Assembly (NCBI GenBank): GCA_963169105.1
Contig: OY720643.1
Location: 128,826,041-128,890,040, forward strand
Origin: Ceriagrion tenellum
Taxonomy: Eukaryota > Arthropoda > Insecta > Odonata > Coenagrionidae
Direction of reading: 5' to 3'
DNA: 64,000 nt
The position numbers and the translations under genes are program-made. The notes under the pieces were generated by a model, which saw only the letters and a program-made list of their open reading frames with translations, had not been told where the DNA came from and made no database searches. Shown in pieces: positions 10,082-25,000 of this stretch. Positions within the stretch are counted from its first letter, which is position 1; every line of letters begins with the position of its first letter.

Positions 10082-13000
10082 CTAAAAGACAAATGTAATT
10101 AAATTACATATAAATGAAATTAATTTCTCCCAAATCCTTTAATAATATTGGATTGATCCTCATGTATTTATGCATTTGTGTGAGATTTTAGGGCTTCATT
10201 AACCCTTCAATGCTTGGTGTGACCACCAGGTAACAGCAGTACACCACTTCCTATTCACAATAGAGCTTAATGTTCCAGTATTGTTTTTCACTTTAGACAG
10301 CTTTACATTATTAGTGAAAGGGAGGCACACCACATAAGAATCCTACCATTACATTTCCTTATGAGTGAGGTGTTCAAGTTCAGGATATCTAAAAGTGCCT
10401 TGGACGCTTTCATCATGGATTTCCAACTATTGTAAGTATTGTCTTTTATTGGCAACTATTGTAAGAATTGGTTCTTTTTTAGAGTATGTGTAAATTAACA
10501 CTTCCCTTGGACTACAACCTTGATGTAGAGGAAGGACTTGCACATTCCAATGACCACAAGAGCTGGACTGGAGGGAAAAATTACAATTGCTCCTGATAGG
10601 GAGATAAATTCATCCTCCATGCCAGATAGGTCGAAGGGTAGGAGCCAGACAAAAGGCAGTTTTGTGATAGGAACATGGAAAAAAAAACACTGTTGGGGGG
10701 TAGGGGTGGGATTCCTCCCCAATTATGAAACACCCAGGTTATGAAAGTCAGTAAAAGATAAACGAATCCTGGCAATTGTTGGATGCTTATCTTGGGAGAT
10801 GGGTATCTTGGGATGGATATCTTGGGAGAATATCACGCCTGGCAGCAGGGGAAGCCTCCTCTGTCATCATCACAGAAAATCCTTGCATTATGATGTCACC
10901 ACTGGATTATAAGCATCTCAAGAGGTAAGAAGAAAAATAAGACAAGGAGGAAAGTACCAATAAAAATAGGGACAGGGAATATTGGGATAATGATGAGGGC
11001 TGGAAAGCTTCAAAATATTTGACAGGAAATGGATAAAGGGAACATAGATTCCTTTGGGCTGTGGGAGGTGAAAGAGAGGGACAGAGAGGGCTATGTGATA
11101 GCAATATGCCTGATCTGAATTTCTCAGGTAATCTTAGCCAAATGTGTAGCCTCAGAGTCTCTAGCAGCTCCCAATTTAATCCCTCCAAAAGCTGAGAAAC
11201 ACTGTGTGTTTACTTGCAGCAGTTTTTGATGAAGTTCAAAACATTTCTTCAAATGTCATTCATTTTTTAGATTAAATCTTTCTGTGGAGGGTCCAAAATT
11301 CTTGCAGCATATTTGAGGTGTGGCCTACTCAGAGCAAAGTAGCACCTCTCTTTTACTTTCCCATACAAGGACCTTCCTATTATATACTTGTTAAATCCTA
11401 GTTACTTTAATGCCGTGCCGATTATGTTTCATACATGTTCTCCACAATGTGTCTGAAGTTGAGATAATTCCAATGTATTTTACTTCATCTGAGTACTTTA
11501 TGTTTACTCCACCCGCAGTATAGATATGCCGTTGGTGTGACGAATTCCACAAGAAGTGTTCTGTTGTGCATTTACTAAGATTCAGTTCTAGCCCCTTCTC
11601 TAGGCACCACGAATGAATGTTGTTTTGTTGACAAAACTTCTGAGTCTGCGTCTTTGCTAATTTCATGGTGGATGACCGTATTGCCTATCCTGTACTGCTA
11701 ATGTGAGAACTTAGGTCATTTATATAAATAATGACAGAAAGAGGGAGCTTGATGTGGAGTGCAGTGTTGTATGGCAGAGTAACATGGACCATGAAGGATT
11801 CGGTTTATTTCCTGGCAAATATGGCTGATGAAGTGTTATCAGGTATAGAGCCAGGTCAAGAGGGCTGCCAATATTTCAATGGCAGCAATGGCCTTCTTGA
11901 ATCAGCTGGAAACCTGAGAAGACTTCATCAAACATCGACTCTAAGAAAGGAGGACATGAATAAGCTGTAGGCATTTGAGATATGGGTGTGGAGACGGTAT
12001 GGTGGGCAGAAAGGAAGATCAATGGTTAACTGCTTGGTATGGTGGGTGAGATGCATTAGGGTGAAACCAGGAGGAGGCAGGGTAGGTGGTGGTGGGAATT
12101 GGGTGAAGAGATGCAATAGGCTGCTCAAAGTCATGATATAAGGAAGGATGTTGGGAAAGCTGGGAAGGGGAAGAAAGATTGTTGATCGGATGAAGAAAGG
12201 TCGGTCATATGCTGAAGCAAAATAAGAAAAGCTAGATGTCAATGGGGCCCTGAAACATATGAAAGTTGAGAGGAGATTCTCCGAGTTTCAACAAAAATTC
12301 CTTGTACCAGCAGAATAATTTTTTAATAAATGAAAATGAGTTAGTGGTAGTGAGATGAAAATGATTAATTTAATGCTAGTACATTGTATTTTAGTAATAG
12401 TCACAACAATACTAGTTTTATGGGTAGTTTTTCTATTGCATGGCCATAAGGTCAAGCTACGCACCAATGTTGTCAATGTGGTTTCCAATGGAAGATTATT
12501 TTTTTTCCATGGTTAGGAGAAATACATATCCTAATTTTAAAAGCAACTCTTTCATTGCTTAGTGCTAGTCCCTTTCTGTAGTATATATATTATATACTTT
12601 TAGTTTATATTTTTTAGACATTGGACATTGCAAGAAGCTATTGATATTTTGGAAATAGACCGTACTGATGAAATTTATCACGAGCATCCAAATGTAAACA
12701 TTGTCATTGGTTATTGTCCTATCCAACGCATCAGCATCAAGAGACACCCGTGATTGGAAGCTCATAATGGAAAGAAAGCCAATAGTCAAGACTAAGGGGA
12801 AGAAGATGGGTACTTGTGGAGGGGAATATGAGAAGACTACTCATACTCCTCCCATTTTCCAGACCCTGACTACACAAATGAAAGGAATTTAAGTCCAAAT
12901 AGAAATTTTTGCTATCAGTGAAGCCTGAAACCCCTAGAGAGCTCATCCCCAGGTGAGCGGATGAGGAAAGCCATCACTGCCAGAGCGGATGGGGAAAGCC

Positions 13001-16000
13001 ATCACTGGTCTGCATCCTGCTAGACCAGTGGGTAAGTGGGAAATAAAATACTACCCATGGATCAAACGGGTGGGGAGTCAGAAATCCTTAGCTGAATAGA
13101 AAGCAATCCGCCTGTAGGAGAAAACCTAGAAGAAGAAATCCTGGTCCTCCTAGATGAGGATTGAGGCAATTGGCCTGCAACTCATCAATAGGAAAAACTT
13201 TTTTAACTCATCACATCACAAACAATCACATCACATCATAAAGAAAAAACTCATCACTAGGAAAAACTTTTTTTTTAAATCCTCAATCAAAGCCTTGGAA
13301 CACTGACAAGAAAAATTGAAAATGCAAAAATGCATGGACAAGGACCTTGAGTATTGGAACATGGAATGTACAAAGTCTAAATGGGAAAAAAAAATAATAC
13401 AAGAAATTAGAAAATTATGGAATAGATATAGCAGCTCTGACAGAAACAAAAAATAAAGGAACAGAAAATGATATGCAAGGGAACTATCTGCATCTTCATA
13501 GTGGAGTCGATATGGGAAAAAGAACAAAATCCAGAGTCTCTCTTGTAGTTCAACAAAGATGGAGGAACAAAAAAACTGGGATGAAATAATCAAAAGAATA
13601 ATGAAAATGGAAATTGAAATCTGGTCATATATATTAGTAGTTTTAGCAGAACATATATGCTCCAAATTATGATTCAAATGTCACTCTAAAGGATGAATTT
13701 ATGGAAGAGTTGGCAGGAGTAGTAATGGGGATTCCTAAAAGAAAATAATTATTTATCCTAGTAAATATGATTACCAGAGTAGGAAAAAAGCAAATGCATC
13801 AGGCAATAGGATGATACAGAGAGGAGAAAGTAGATAATGACAGAGAATGTTGGATCAAGTTGCATGAGGCAAACTCTCTTTGCATAATGAATTGATTCCT
13901 CCAACATATGGACAATCACAAATACACCAGGGACCAACCAACAAAAATGCTAAAATCCATTACTGAATATGTGATACTTAGACAGGATGCAAACTTAAAA
14001 ACAGATGATGTTAGAGCCCACAGAGGTGCAAAAATAGGAAGCAACCATTTTCTACTTAAAGATAAAATAGAGAGATAAAATATATGTAAAATACAGAAAA
14101 ACTGAACAATCAGTGGTAAGATAGGAAAAAACTGAAGAATGTAGAAACATGTGTGGAAAGGCAATACAGTATTGAACTGCTGAAGGAAGAATTGATAAAT
14201 GACCAAAGACCAGCAAGCAAAATTAGTCAAATCGTAGTAGGAGATGTCAAGAGCCTCTACACTGCACTGACTAAAGCTATTCATGAGGCAACGTTTGAAG
14301 CTCTAGGCAAGAAAGAATCTACATCTAAGGAACCCCTGAATTAGGGGTGGAGAGAAGATCTAAAAAACTTGATTGAGATAAAAAGGAATCAATACAAGAA
14401 ATGGTTATGCACTAATGATCCTGGATATTGCATGCAATATGCAAGAATTAAGTACAATGTGGAAAAATAAATAACTAAAACAAAAAATGAAGCATGGGAA
14501 AAAGTGCCAAGAAGTTGAATGATTTATTGGTGGGGCAATACAAAGATGGCCTGGGAAACAATAAGGGAATGAGTAAAGGACAACACAAGAAAGTTTAACA
14601 TAGAAATAAAAAAATGGTTACATGGATAAAATATTAAAAGGAAATGTCTCAGAAGATAAAGAACAAATTAAAAATATACAAACTGAAACAAAAAGAGAGA
14701 AGGACATACCGGACGTTAGCAAGGCAGAAGTCAAAAAAGCACTGAGAAATATGAAAAATGGTAAATCCTAGGTCCTGGAGGTTTTCCAGATGAGCTCTTG
14801 AATAATGCCCCTCAAACAGTACTAGAAATAATAGTTAAAATATTTAACAGATGTCTCAATTAACAAAGAGGACCCAACAGTTTAGTTTAAGTAAGATTAC
14901 CTGAAATCAATTCAAATCAAAATATGCTCTGTTTGTGTCCGTGGCCATGCCCAGGTAGCACATTCTAAGAAATATCCTTTAGTTTTCTTGATAGTACTCA
15001 GAAATCAAATAGAAATCACTTCCTTTAAGGGGAATATCTTCAATATATATTTCGGAAAGTGAAGGGAAAAGCAACATATATAACAAGTATGGGTTTCGGC
15101 TAGAGATGAGTCGATTCCACTTTTTTTCGATTCGGATTCCAATTTTGATTTTTTCAAATCGATTCTCGATTCCATTGATTCCATCGATTCTTATTCCTAA
15201 TAACAGACAGTGGGATATTGATATACCAGTAGAGTACGAGTATTATTTAAATTCAAGTGTTGGCTGAAATAAAATATCAAAGACAATTAAGTTGCTCAAA
15301 AAGTATATTCATTAACAGATAGCAAATATATCTATCCTCAGCTTATTGAGGTAGATTATTATTATTAGGTATTCTACCGGTAAAGGTAGGTTTTGTTGAA
15401 TGTCAGAGAATCTGCTCCTGGTCTTTTACACATTCCTGGTCCTATCTCCCTCTAATATATCCTTTTTCTCCTCTGCATAAGATCTGCCCTTCTTCATCCC
15501 GTCCATGAAACCTATTCTCTTTCTTCCCCTACCCCGCCTGCCTAACATCCTTCCCTCTAACACACTCTTCAGCAACCCATCACCCTTTATTACATCCTAT
15601 AGCCATCTACCCTGCATTTACCGGATTTCATTCAAAAGATTCCTTTCCTCGCCAACCATCTCCAGCACTTCCTTGTTAGTCTTCCTTTCCATCCATCTAA
15701 CCTTCTCCATTCTTCTCCACACCCACATCTCAAATGCCTGCAGCCTATTCTCGTCCTCCTTTCTCAGGGTCCACGTTTCTGCCCCATACAACGCAACGCT
15801 CCATATCAAACTCTTCACCAGCCTCTTCTTCACATCCTTACCCAGTGTCCCCGTCATCAGCTCTCTTCTATTAATAAACGCCTCCTTAGCTAGCGCTATT
15901 CTCTTCCGTATGCCCATTTTCCTCTAGCTTGCTACCTAAGTAATTAAACTGCTCTACTTGCTCTAGTTTGTGTCCTCGAACTTTAATAACAAGCTTCGCT

Positions 16001-19000
16001 TTCTTTGTCCTACAGAATCTCATTACTTTTGTTTTCTTATGATTTATCTTCATTCCGAATATCCCGCACTGCATATCTAAAGCATCTACCAAAGCTTGTA
16101 GTCTCTTCAAAGCTCCACTAACCAATGCCTGATCGTCTGTGATTCTAACCGATTTTATCTGATGCCCTCCCACTTTGATTCCAACCTCAAGTTCTTCCTA
16201 TGCATGTCTAACCATTTCCTCAGCATAAATGTTGAAAAGCAACGGCGATAACGGGCATCCTTGCCTTACCCCGCAACCTAGTGTTGCCCACCCTGATTCA
16301 CCATCAGCCACCCTCCACTGCACCCTTTGCGTCATATATAAGTTTTGAATTAGTCTCCTGTCTTGCCTATCTATTCCCACTTTCTCTAGTATCTCTGTTA
16401 GTTTATTCCAATTTACTCTATCAAAAGCCTTTTCAAAATCAATACAGCATGCAAAAACGTCCTGATTATACTCTATGTTTCTTTCTATAAGTGTTCTCAT
16501 CACCGCTATCACATCCCGAGTTGACCTTCCCTTCCTGAACCCAAACTGGTCATCGCCTAAACAGTTTTTGGCCTTCCTCTCCAACCTTCTGTTGATAATT
16601 CGAAGTACAACTTTGGCTGCATGTGAAATTAAACTAATTGTTCTGTAGTCCTCGGATTCTGATGCATTCTTCTTTTTCGGGATAGGAATCAATACTGTTT
16701 TCACAAAGCCCTCTGGCCATACTCCTTCTTTGTAGATCCTGCGTATGAGTTCGAAAAAAGCTTGCCTACCTTTACTCCCTAGACTATTTAGCAATTCCGA
16801 GGGTATGCTATCTACTCCTACAGCTTTTCTTGTCTTCATCTCTTTCAAAGCTTTCTCTATTTCATCGTCGAGAATTTTTGGCCTGAGGTTATCTTCATCT
16901 AGGTTTCCCTCATCCTCTACATCTAAACTAGTTGGTCTACTATCACTGTCATATAGCTCATCCACGTATTCTCGCCATCTTTCTAGGATATCTTCCTGCT
17001 TGGTTAAAATTCTGCCTCTCTTGTCCTTAATCTTTGGTAGCGTTTGCTCTCTCTTACCTCCCGATAGCAATTTTACCCTAGCGTATAATGCACCCACTTC
17101 ACCTTCCTTTTGCAGTGTCTCCATTTCCTCGCATTGCCTTCTCCACCAATTTTCCTTCGCCTGATTGGCTATTCACCGTAGTTGATAATTTAGCTCCTTG
17201 TATTTTGCCCTACCCTAGTCAGTGTTGACATTTTTCCAATTCCTTCTCTCCTCCATTTTCCTAATCATTTCTTCCGCAACCCACTGCTTCTTTACCCTCG
17301 TCAATTCCACTGCTCCTATTGTTTTTCTCAGCCGCTCTTACAATACTTGTTTTTATATTCTCCCACTTTTCCTCAATTGTTCCTGCTTCTTTGGCTTCTC
17401 CTATGTTCTCATCCACTATCTCTTGGTATTCCCTCCTTTTCTCCCCCTTCAATGCTTCCAGGTTCCATCTCTTCATCCTCCTACTTTTATTTAGCTTTTT
17501 CAAATCTAACCTCACAATTCATCATCACTAAATTATGATCCGAGTCTGCATCAGCCTCTGGATAACTCCGCGAGTTCTTCACACTGTTCCTAAAGCTTTG
17601 TCTTGTCGTGTCGAAGCGATTGAATTAAATTATTTCATAACACTTTACACTCATTTTATTCTTCTCAATTCTCATTCAGTCTCTCGTACTGTCATCAGAA
17701 AAACCACACAACAATCTCCCTCTCCAATACGTACATAGCAACCCCTTATGTGTGTTTTATTCCATGTTTACGATATTACGTCAATATCCCCCCCTAAAAC
17801 ACACATAATCTTTACAAATACCCAAAATTAAAATCACCAGATAATTTAAAGTGAACATAAATAACAGACAAATGCAAATCCATCACTTAGAGCAATCCGG
17901 TCAGCATAATCTCCTAGCGTCGACTGAGGTTGTAGCGTGTCCTCTCGACATCCGACGAGTTGGGTTTAACCATCTCCTCCATCGAATTGCAGCTCCCAAC
18001 ACCTCTTGTTCTCAGTGCCCGCTTCACCCTCTTCAGATCCGCTGCATGGACCTTCACTGGAGGAACAGTTTTAAGAGAGTATACCCCTTGGCCTAACCGT
18101 TGATCCACTTCAAACGGTCCAACCCACTTTTGAGCTAGACCCGCGTGGTATCCCTCCGCCTTGTTGCTCAGTGCATGATTTCGCCGCAAGACTAGCTCTC
18201 CTGATTCGAAGATACTCTCTTCTTGTACGTCCAGATCTTCTGCTTGTTTTAATATCCGTCTTCTTGCCGTTTCACGTCTCTTTTCAACTTCCTTCTGGTG
18301 CTCTTCCCGCCATTCTTCGGAATGACCTACATGGTCTCCTTCTAGAGACGGTGATGGGATCTGCCAGTCGCCCGGTCTGTTTAGATGACGCCCAAGGAAC
18401 AATTCGGCTGGTGAATACCCCGTGATGCGATTCACCCTTTGACGCAAAGCGAATAGTGACTGGGGTAAGTATTGATCCCAAGTTTTATGTTGCTTGTCCA
18501 GTAGATGGACTCGCAGAACCCGCTTCAAGTCCTGGTTTCGTCGCTCCGTTGGATTTGCTCGGGGGTTGTAGGTAGGTGTGGTCCAGTGTTCGACGCCCCA
18601 ATCTGACAGCGTCTGTTGCCATAACCGTGACGTAAACTGGCTACCGTTGTCTGACAGCAAGCAACGTGGATACCCATAGCGACTGAAAATCTCAGTCCGA
18701 AGTAATGTCAAGATTCGTCCCGTCGTGGCCTCTGGAATGGCGAATGCTTCCACCCATCTTGCGAATAGGTCGGTCACTACCAGGATGTTGGTTTTGCCAC
18801 GTGATGTTCTGGGAGATGGTCCCATTATGTCAAGCGCTACCACCTCCCATGGTTGGCGTGGTCTTCTCCCACGCATACTAGTGTTGGCCTTCTGGTTTGA
18901 TGGTTTAGTGTAGGCGCAGATGGAGCATGCCTGGATGTAACTTGCAATGTCCCGTCTCATGGAAACCCAGAAGAACCGCCGACGAATCGAATTATAGGTT

Positions 19001-22000
19001 TCTGCCGTCCCAGGATGGCCTGCCTCTGCGCCGTCATGGAATCTCTCCAGAATGTGGTCGCTGTTAGCCCTGGGAATAACTATTACATTTGGTGAGTTTG
19101 AGATATGGGAGGAGTACATAAGCAGATTATTCTCAACTCGAAAACCTTTATAACACATCTTAAATTCATTGGGCACACCCTGACTGCTATTGGTACCCCT
19201 TGTGATCCATTCTCGCATCTTCCTGCAGTTTTCATCGTTTTCTTGCCACTTTCTAATTTTATCGATGTCTATTTCACCTTTAATATTCATCACAACAGAC
19301 CTTCAGTTTCAGTAATTGTTTGGGAAGGAATCTCTCTCTCCAGCATTTCAACTTCCCCAGGCATTGCATCACAATTCGGATGTCTTGAGAGACTATCAGC
19401 TGCTTGATTCCTTTCTCCGCTAACATGGCGTACTTCAAAATCAAAATCTGCAAGCAATAAGGCCCAGCGCATCAGTTTTGATTTGGTACCAGACACACTA
19501 TTGAGCCACTGTAGCGAAGAATTATCCGTATATAGTTGGAACTTCCTTCCTTCTAAGTATCCACGGAATTTCCCGACTGCCCATACAACTGCTAACGCCT
19601 CCTTCTCCGCGGTACAGTACCTTTTTTCGGTTGGCAAAAGTTTTCGGCTTGCGTACTCGATGATATCTTTTCCATTCTTTTCCTTCTCGTGAAATAATAC
19701 TGCCCCAAGCCCTAATTCGCTGGCATCGGTCTGTAGGCAGAGTGTACGCCTAGGATCTAGGTATGCTAACCTGGGGGCACCACAGATGGCCTTTTTGATT
19801 TGCCTGAAAGCGTTCTCTTCCTTTTCAGTCCACTTGAAATGTTGACTCCCATTTAATAGATCTGTCAGTGGCGTTGCCGTTGTTTCAAAGTTTGGCACAA
19901 AACTACTATACCATCCACACACCCCCAAAAACTGTCTTACTTGACGTTTTGTACGAGGCCTCTCCATCTCCTCTATAGCTTTGTTTTTCTCCGGCTGCCG
20001 TCCCAACCCTTCAGCTGTTAAAACATGTCCCAAGTATTCTACTTCCGGTGACATAAAATGACATTTCTTCAGCTGACAAGTCAATCCGTGCATCTTTAAC
20101 CTTTCCAAAACTCTAGCCAAATGATGTAGATGCTCCGTCAAGTTCGAGCTGTAGACAAGGATATCATCCAAATATACCTGGCAAAATTCCCCAATATAAC
20201 CGGATAAGACTTCATCCATAAGTCGCACGAACGTTGATGGTGCATTCTTTAATCCAAATGGCATGACTTTGAATTGATAAAGACCTCGAGGAGTTGTGAA
20301 TGCCGTCATGGGTCGGGAATCTTCTTCCACTTCGACTTGCCAATACCCAGAATTCAAATCCAAAGTGCTAAAGACCTTGGCGCCATTGACTTGTTTCAGC
20401 AAGTTCCTAAGGTCTGGCATAGGGTATGCGTCTGTGATGGTTCTTCCGTTCAGTTTCCGAAAATCCACGCACAGCCGATACTCTCCATTTTTCTTTTTTG
20501 GAAGTACTATTGGAGAAGCCCACCCAGATGTTGATGGTTCAATTAGCCCTTGGTTTTCCATCTCTTGAATCTTGCTGATTACAAACTTCTTTTTGTCCAG
20601 ATTAATTGGATAGGGCCTTTGCTTTATGGGTGTCTCATCCCTGCATGTTATTTTGTGTTTGACTGTAGTAGTGTGCCCTATTTTTCCAGTTATTACCTCC
20701 GGGAACCCTCTTAGTAGCGTTATTAGTTTTTCCTCCTCCTCCTTTTCCGATGGACCAAAATTGATGTCGGCTGGTATTTCGTTTATATGTGGAGAGGTTG
20801 TATGGCCCCTACTCTCCATCCACCCCAACCTGACACGGTGGTCTTTTCCAATGAATAACTCATTGACTGTATAATCAATAATAACTCCATACCTCGATAA
20901 GAAATCATTGCCCAAAATTAGATCCGGAATCAGATCTTCGATAATATAGACATGTAATTCAATATTTATTTTTGAACACTTGGCTTTCAATACAGTCTGG
21001 CCGTTGACATTATAATATATGTTTTTCGCTGCTCCCCGTACATTCGTCAAATTGTCCGGCTTAGTTGGTTTGAGTAACTTTGCAATATGTGTATTCACAA
21101 AAGAATGACTGGCTTGTGTGTCCAATAGAGCAGTGAATTGCTTACTCTGAATCTCAATGGCAATGGCTGGACGGAGATAGTCCGATCCACCAGTGATTTG
21201 CCCTATGCTGCGAGTCTTGTGCCAGGTTTGGTCACGCCTGTGGTTGGTGGCCGACCTATGGAGGTAAGTGCGGTTCCCGGTACCATCTTCCTCCATCCAA
21301 GGATGGACCGGATTTAGTTTTCCTCCAAATTTGGGCACCTATCTTTCAAGTGACCAAACTTCCCGCAAGTGTAACACTTCCTCGTCGTTCCCTCCTCCGA
21401 ACCACCTTTCCCTTTGGCGTTGACTTCCTCTTCCAACTGTTGCAAAATTTCTCTCAAATCTTCAAATCTTGTGGGACGGGTTACCTTTACTAACGGTCTA
21501 ATTTTATCATGTAGTAATTCTATTATGAAAGGGACAGATTCATCATGATTTTGTAATGGGTGAACTCTCTTGAACAACTGTTGTTTTTGAATTATAAATG
21601 CACTAGCTCTCATGCCTGAAGGTTGACTTTCCGTGAGAAGTTTTCTATTTATGGCAGCCTTCATTGTCTCTGAATCAAATCTCCGCAATATCTCTTTTTG
21701 AAAATCCACCCATTCAAAATTTAATCCTTTGACGTGATTAAACCAGGTTGCTGCTGAACCTCTTAGCTGAAGAGATACAATGCGCACATAGACCTCCTCT
21801 GGTAGATTCGTTCTGTTCAACATGGCCACACAAGTGTCAATGAATAACTTTGGGCATTCTTCCAACCTTCCATGGAACTCCGGTAAACAGTCTCTGATTA
21901 CTTTCGGATCAATGGGTAAACACTCAAGTGGTGTTACTTTTCCATCATTTCGAGATTCCAGCTTTGTATTATCAATCACTTCCTGTAGTTTTGTGCCAAG

Positions 22001-25000
22001 CCTAAGTTCAATCGTAGCTATTTTGCTTGAGAGTTCCCCTCCAAGTTTATCCATTTCACTTTTAGTTCATTTTAGTCCTTCTTCAATAGTAATAACTTTA
22101 TTATCAACTTCCTGAATTTTGGCTAAACATCTGGCCTCGAGCTTTTCCAGAAATTCCTCATTTTTCTCTATTTTACTGGTAAGAACCTTAAGTTCGGCCG
22201 ACTGGAATTTTATTTCCTTCGTAATACTTGACATCTGCGTCAGTAATTCAGATAATATATCCGTACTCACCGCCGTCAAGGAATTCCCCAACTGCTGTTT
22301 GCTGGCTTCTTCGATCTCTACAAAGAAATCTGCCGGATCATTTCCTTCGCTCCTCAATTCTTCTTCCAATCTCAACCTCAAGTCCGGTTTTGTTCCCGTT
22401 GTAGGCAGATTCCTGTCTGCTAACGCCTTTTTAAGGAGCACGATACTCATTTTTTCCATGAATATCTTCATCGTTGTCCTGTCACGGTCGCCAATTTGTC
22501 GTGTCGAAGCGATTGAATTAAATTATTTCATAACACTTTACACTCATTTTATTCTTCTCAATTCTCATTCAGTCTCTCGTACTGTCATCAGAAAAACCAC
22601 ACAACAATCTCCCTCTCCAATACGTACATAGCAACCCCTTATGTGTGTTTTATTCCATGTTTACGATATTACGTCAGTCTAATCATAATATAGTAAATTT
22701 GGTATCTCCCAGTGTCTCCTGGCATTTTCCACTTGTATCTCCTCCTGTAATGGTGTTTAAACGAAGTGTTTGTAACTATTAATTTATTTCTCCTACAAAA
22801 TTCAACTGCCTTCTCTCCGCGATCATTTCTCGTTCCCAATCCAAACCCTCCCACTTCACACCCATCTCTCCCTTCCCCCACTACTGCCTTTCAGTCACCC
22901 ATTCATATTAATTTTTTTGCCCGGGACTTCACTAATTATATCATCTAGCTGTCCATACAACCCATCCACCTCTTCCTCCTTATGCTTGCTTGTAGGCATG
23001 TACACCTGGACCAATTCGAAAGTTGGTAGGCGTGCTTTTATTTCTACCACTAGTATCCTGTCGCTCACCTGTTCAATATTTATCACCCTCCTCCCCAATT
23101 TTGCATTCAATACTTTGGCTACCCCACGTTGACTCTCTACCCCACCACAATAGATTACCCTATAACTATCACTCCAGTAGTCTACTCTGTCCTTCCATCA
23201 CTCCTCGCACTGCTCCGAGGCATCCATTTTCCCTCTATCCATTTCCCCTTTAATGTTTTCCAGCTTCCCAGCCCTCATCATTGTCCTAACGTTACAAGTT
23301 CCTATTTTTATTGGTACCTTCCTTTTCTTCTTATCTTCCTTGGTCCTTGTATCCTGTGATGACTCTTTTGTGCAAGGATTTCGTGTGATGACGACCTCAG
23401 GGGCCACTTTATAACGTTGTCAAAAAGCAGAGATAAAATTTGTCATGATTATGGCAATCAAATTTGAAAACTGTAGTAATTTGTACATTTTTCGGCAAGG
23501 TATCTCCCCGTATTCTCTTTGGGTTTTTGCTGCGTCGATCCATTTTTGGGGACAACAGTTTCGCTTGCCTTCCAGCTGGCTTTGTCAGGTCCTCAGCCAG
23601 CTGTAAGGCAGGCGAAACTGTTGTCCCCCAAAAATGGATTGACGCAGCAAAAACCCAAAGAGAATACGGTCAACCGCGGAAGCCTCCATACCAAGGTAGT
23701 TTCTCCGATATAAAATAAGTAATCACCTTTAATGCCTATATACCATGTATAGCACATCGGGAGCACACTTTGCGACTTATTGATGCCCAAAGAAATATTT
23801 TCATTAGTTTTCTGCGCAGGGGAACGAATAATCGGTTATTATTCGAACAGCTTAATATCTTCATCATCTCCTTTTAGCACCATATGAGATGGATGAATGG
23901 TTCTAATCGCAATTGAGCTTCGAGACCCCTTAAGGAAGTTATTTCTCTTAATTACCCGTTAGGGTTCCTGAGTGACATGCCTTCCCTATGATTGCTCTTC
24001 TATATCTGTAAGGAATATCCGCTGTGCTACCAGGGTGGTGTAGTTAATTTGTGAATTAAAGTTTGCACATAGATCCTAAATTTAAAAAAATACAAAAAAA
24101 ATTACAAAATTTTAAAATGTAAAATTGTTACGTATAAAAATTTGGGGATATATTTGTATTCAAGCACTTATTTTTGTAACGTTTAGGAATTAACAAGAAC
24201 TTTTTAAGTTTTACGTAGATTATTTATCAGACTGTTCAGTAAATATTTTACGTAAAACTTAGAAAGTTTTGCTAATCCCTGAACATTATGGAAAAGTTTT
24301 ACAAAGGTAATGCAGAAACTGTTGAACATCTATTAGTTCCAAAAACTAAATAAAACTAGTTAATATTTCGTATCGCTATTTTTTTGTACACACATAGGGC
24401 CTCAAGTTCTCTCGAAATCCTTTGAATATTTCATTTTTTACTTTTGAAAACAATGTCATTATTTTGATATGAAGTAATTCATGAGTAATTGAGTTATAAC
24501 TACAGGTGAACGATATCGTAACAACTACCCACACCAAAAATAGACTTCTACAGATATCTATATCCCATCCACAAATGTCTACGGATAGATATAGATCTAA
24601 TAGATACCTATTAGATTTCTACAATTGGTAGTTGTTCATGGATTGAACCCACTTCTCTATTTCACATAACCAGAAAGAAAGGGTGTATGTATTCACTTTA
24701 AGACTCCCGGAAAGTAAACAGCCACATCTTTTCTAGGAATGTGCAGATGAAGATGAAACTCTAATAGATATTCATTAGATGTCTATTAGATGTTGGTGTT
24801 TTTGCATTGGGAACACTTGGTTATTTCACAGAAGCCTGAGAGGAAGGGCCTGCGAGATAACTGCAGGAAAATATGTATCCGTGGCTCGTCAGAAATACTC
24901 ATATTAAGATGAACATCTAAAAGTTTAGATGTTTATTTGACGAATTTTGAGGATAATGGGTCTACAGCATAGGCACTATGTGGAAAACGGACATCTATAT

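Larger units (their letters stand above)
17604..22676 (-). mobile_element. Ty3/gypsy LTR retrotransposon, complete with both LTRs
   Basis: A 5073-bp element bounded by 180-bp LTRs that appear identical, flanked by a 4-bp direct repeat GTCT (17600-17603 and 22677-22680). Removing the element and one GTCT restores the reading of the host RTE endonuclease (MIRQSFRNSVKNSRSYP), which proves the insertion site. The domain order PR-RT-RNaseH-IN is that of Ty3/gypsy. Primer-binding and polypurine sites are present. Breaks: a stop inside gag and a frame change between RNase H and integrase. Identical LTRs indicate a recent insertion. Confidence 0.97.

Noticed and set aside
17535..17738. 67-codon plus-strand frame and its twin at 22119-22631
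   Set aside because: Both run through the gypsy LTR antisense and are identical by LTR identity, not by protein selection.
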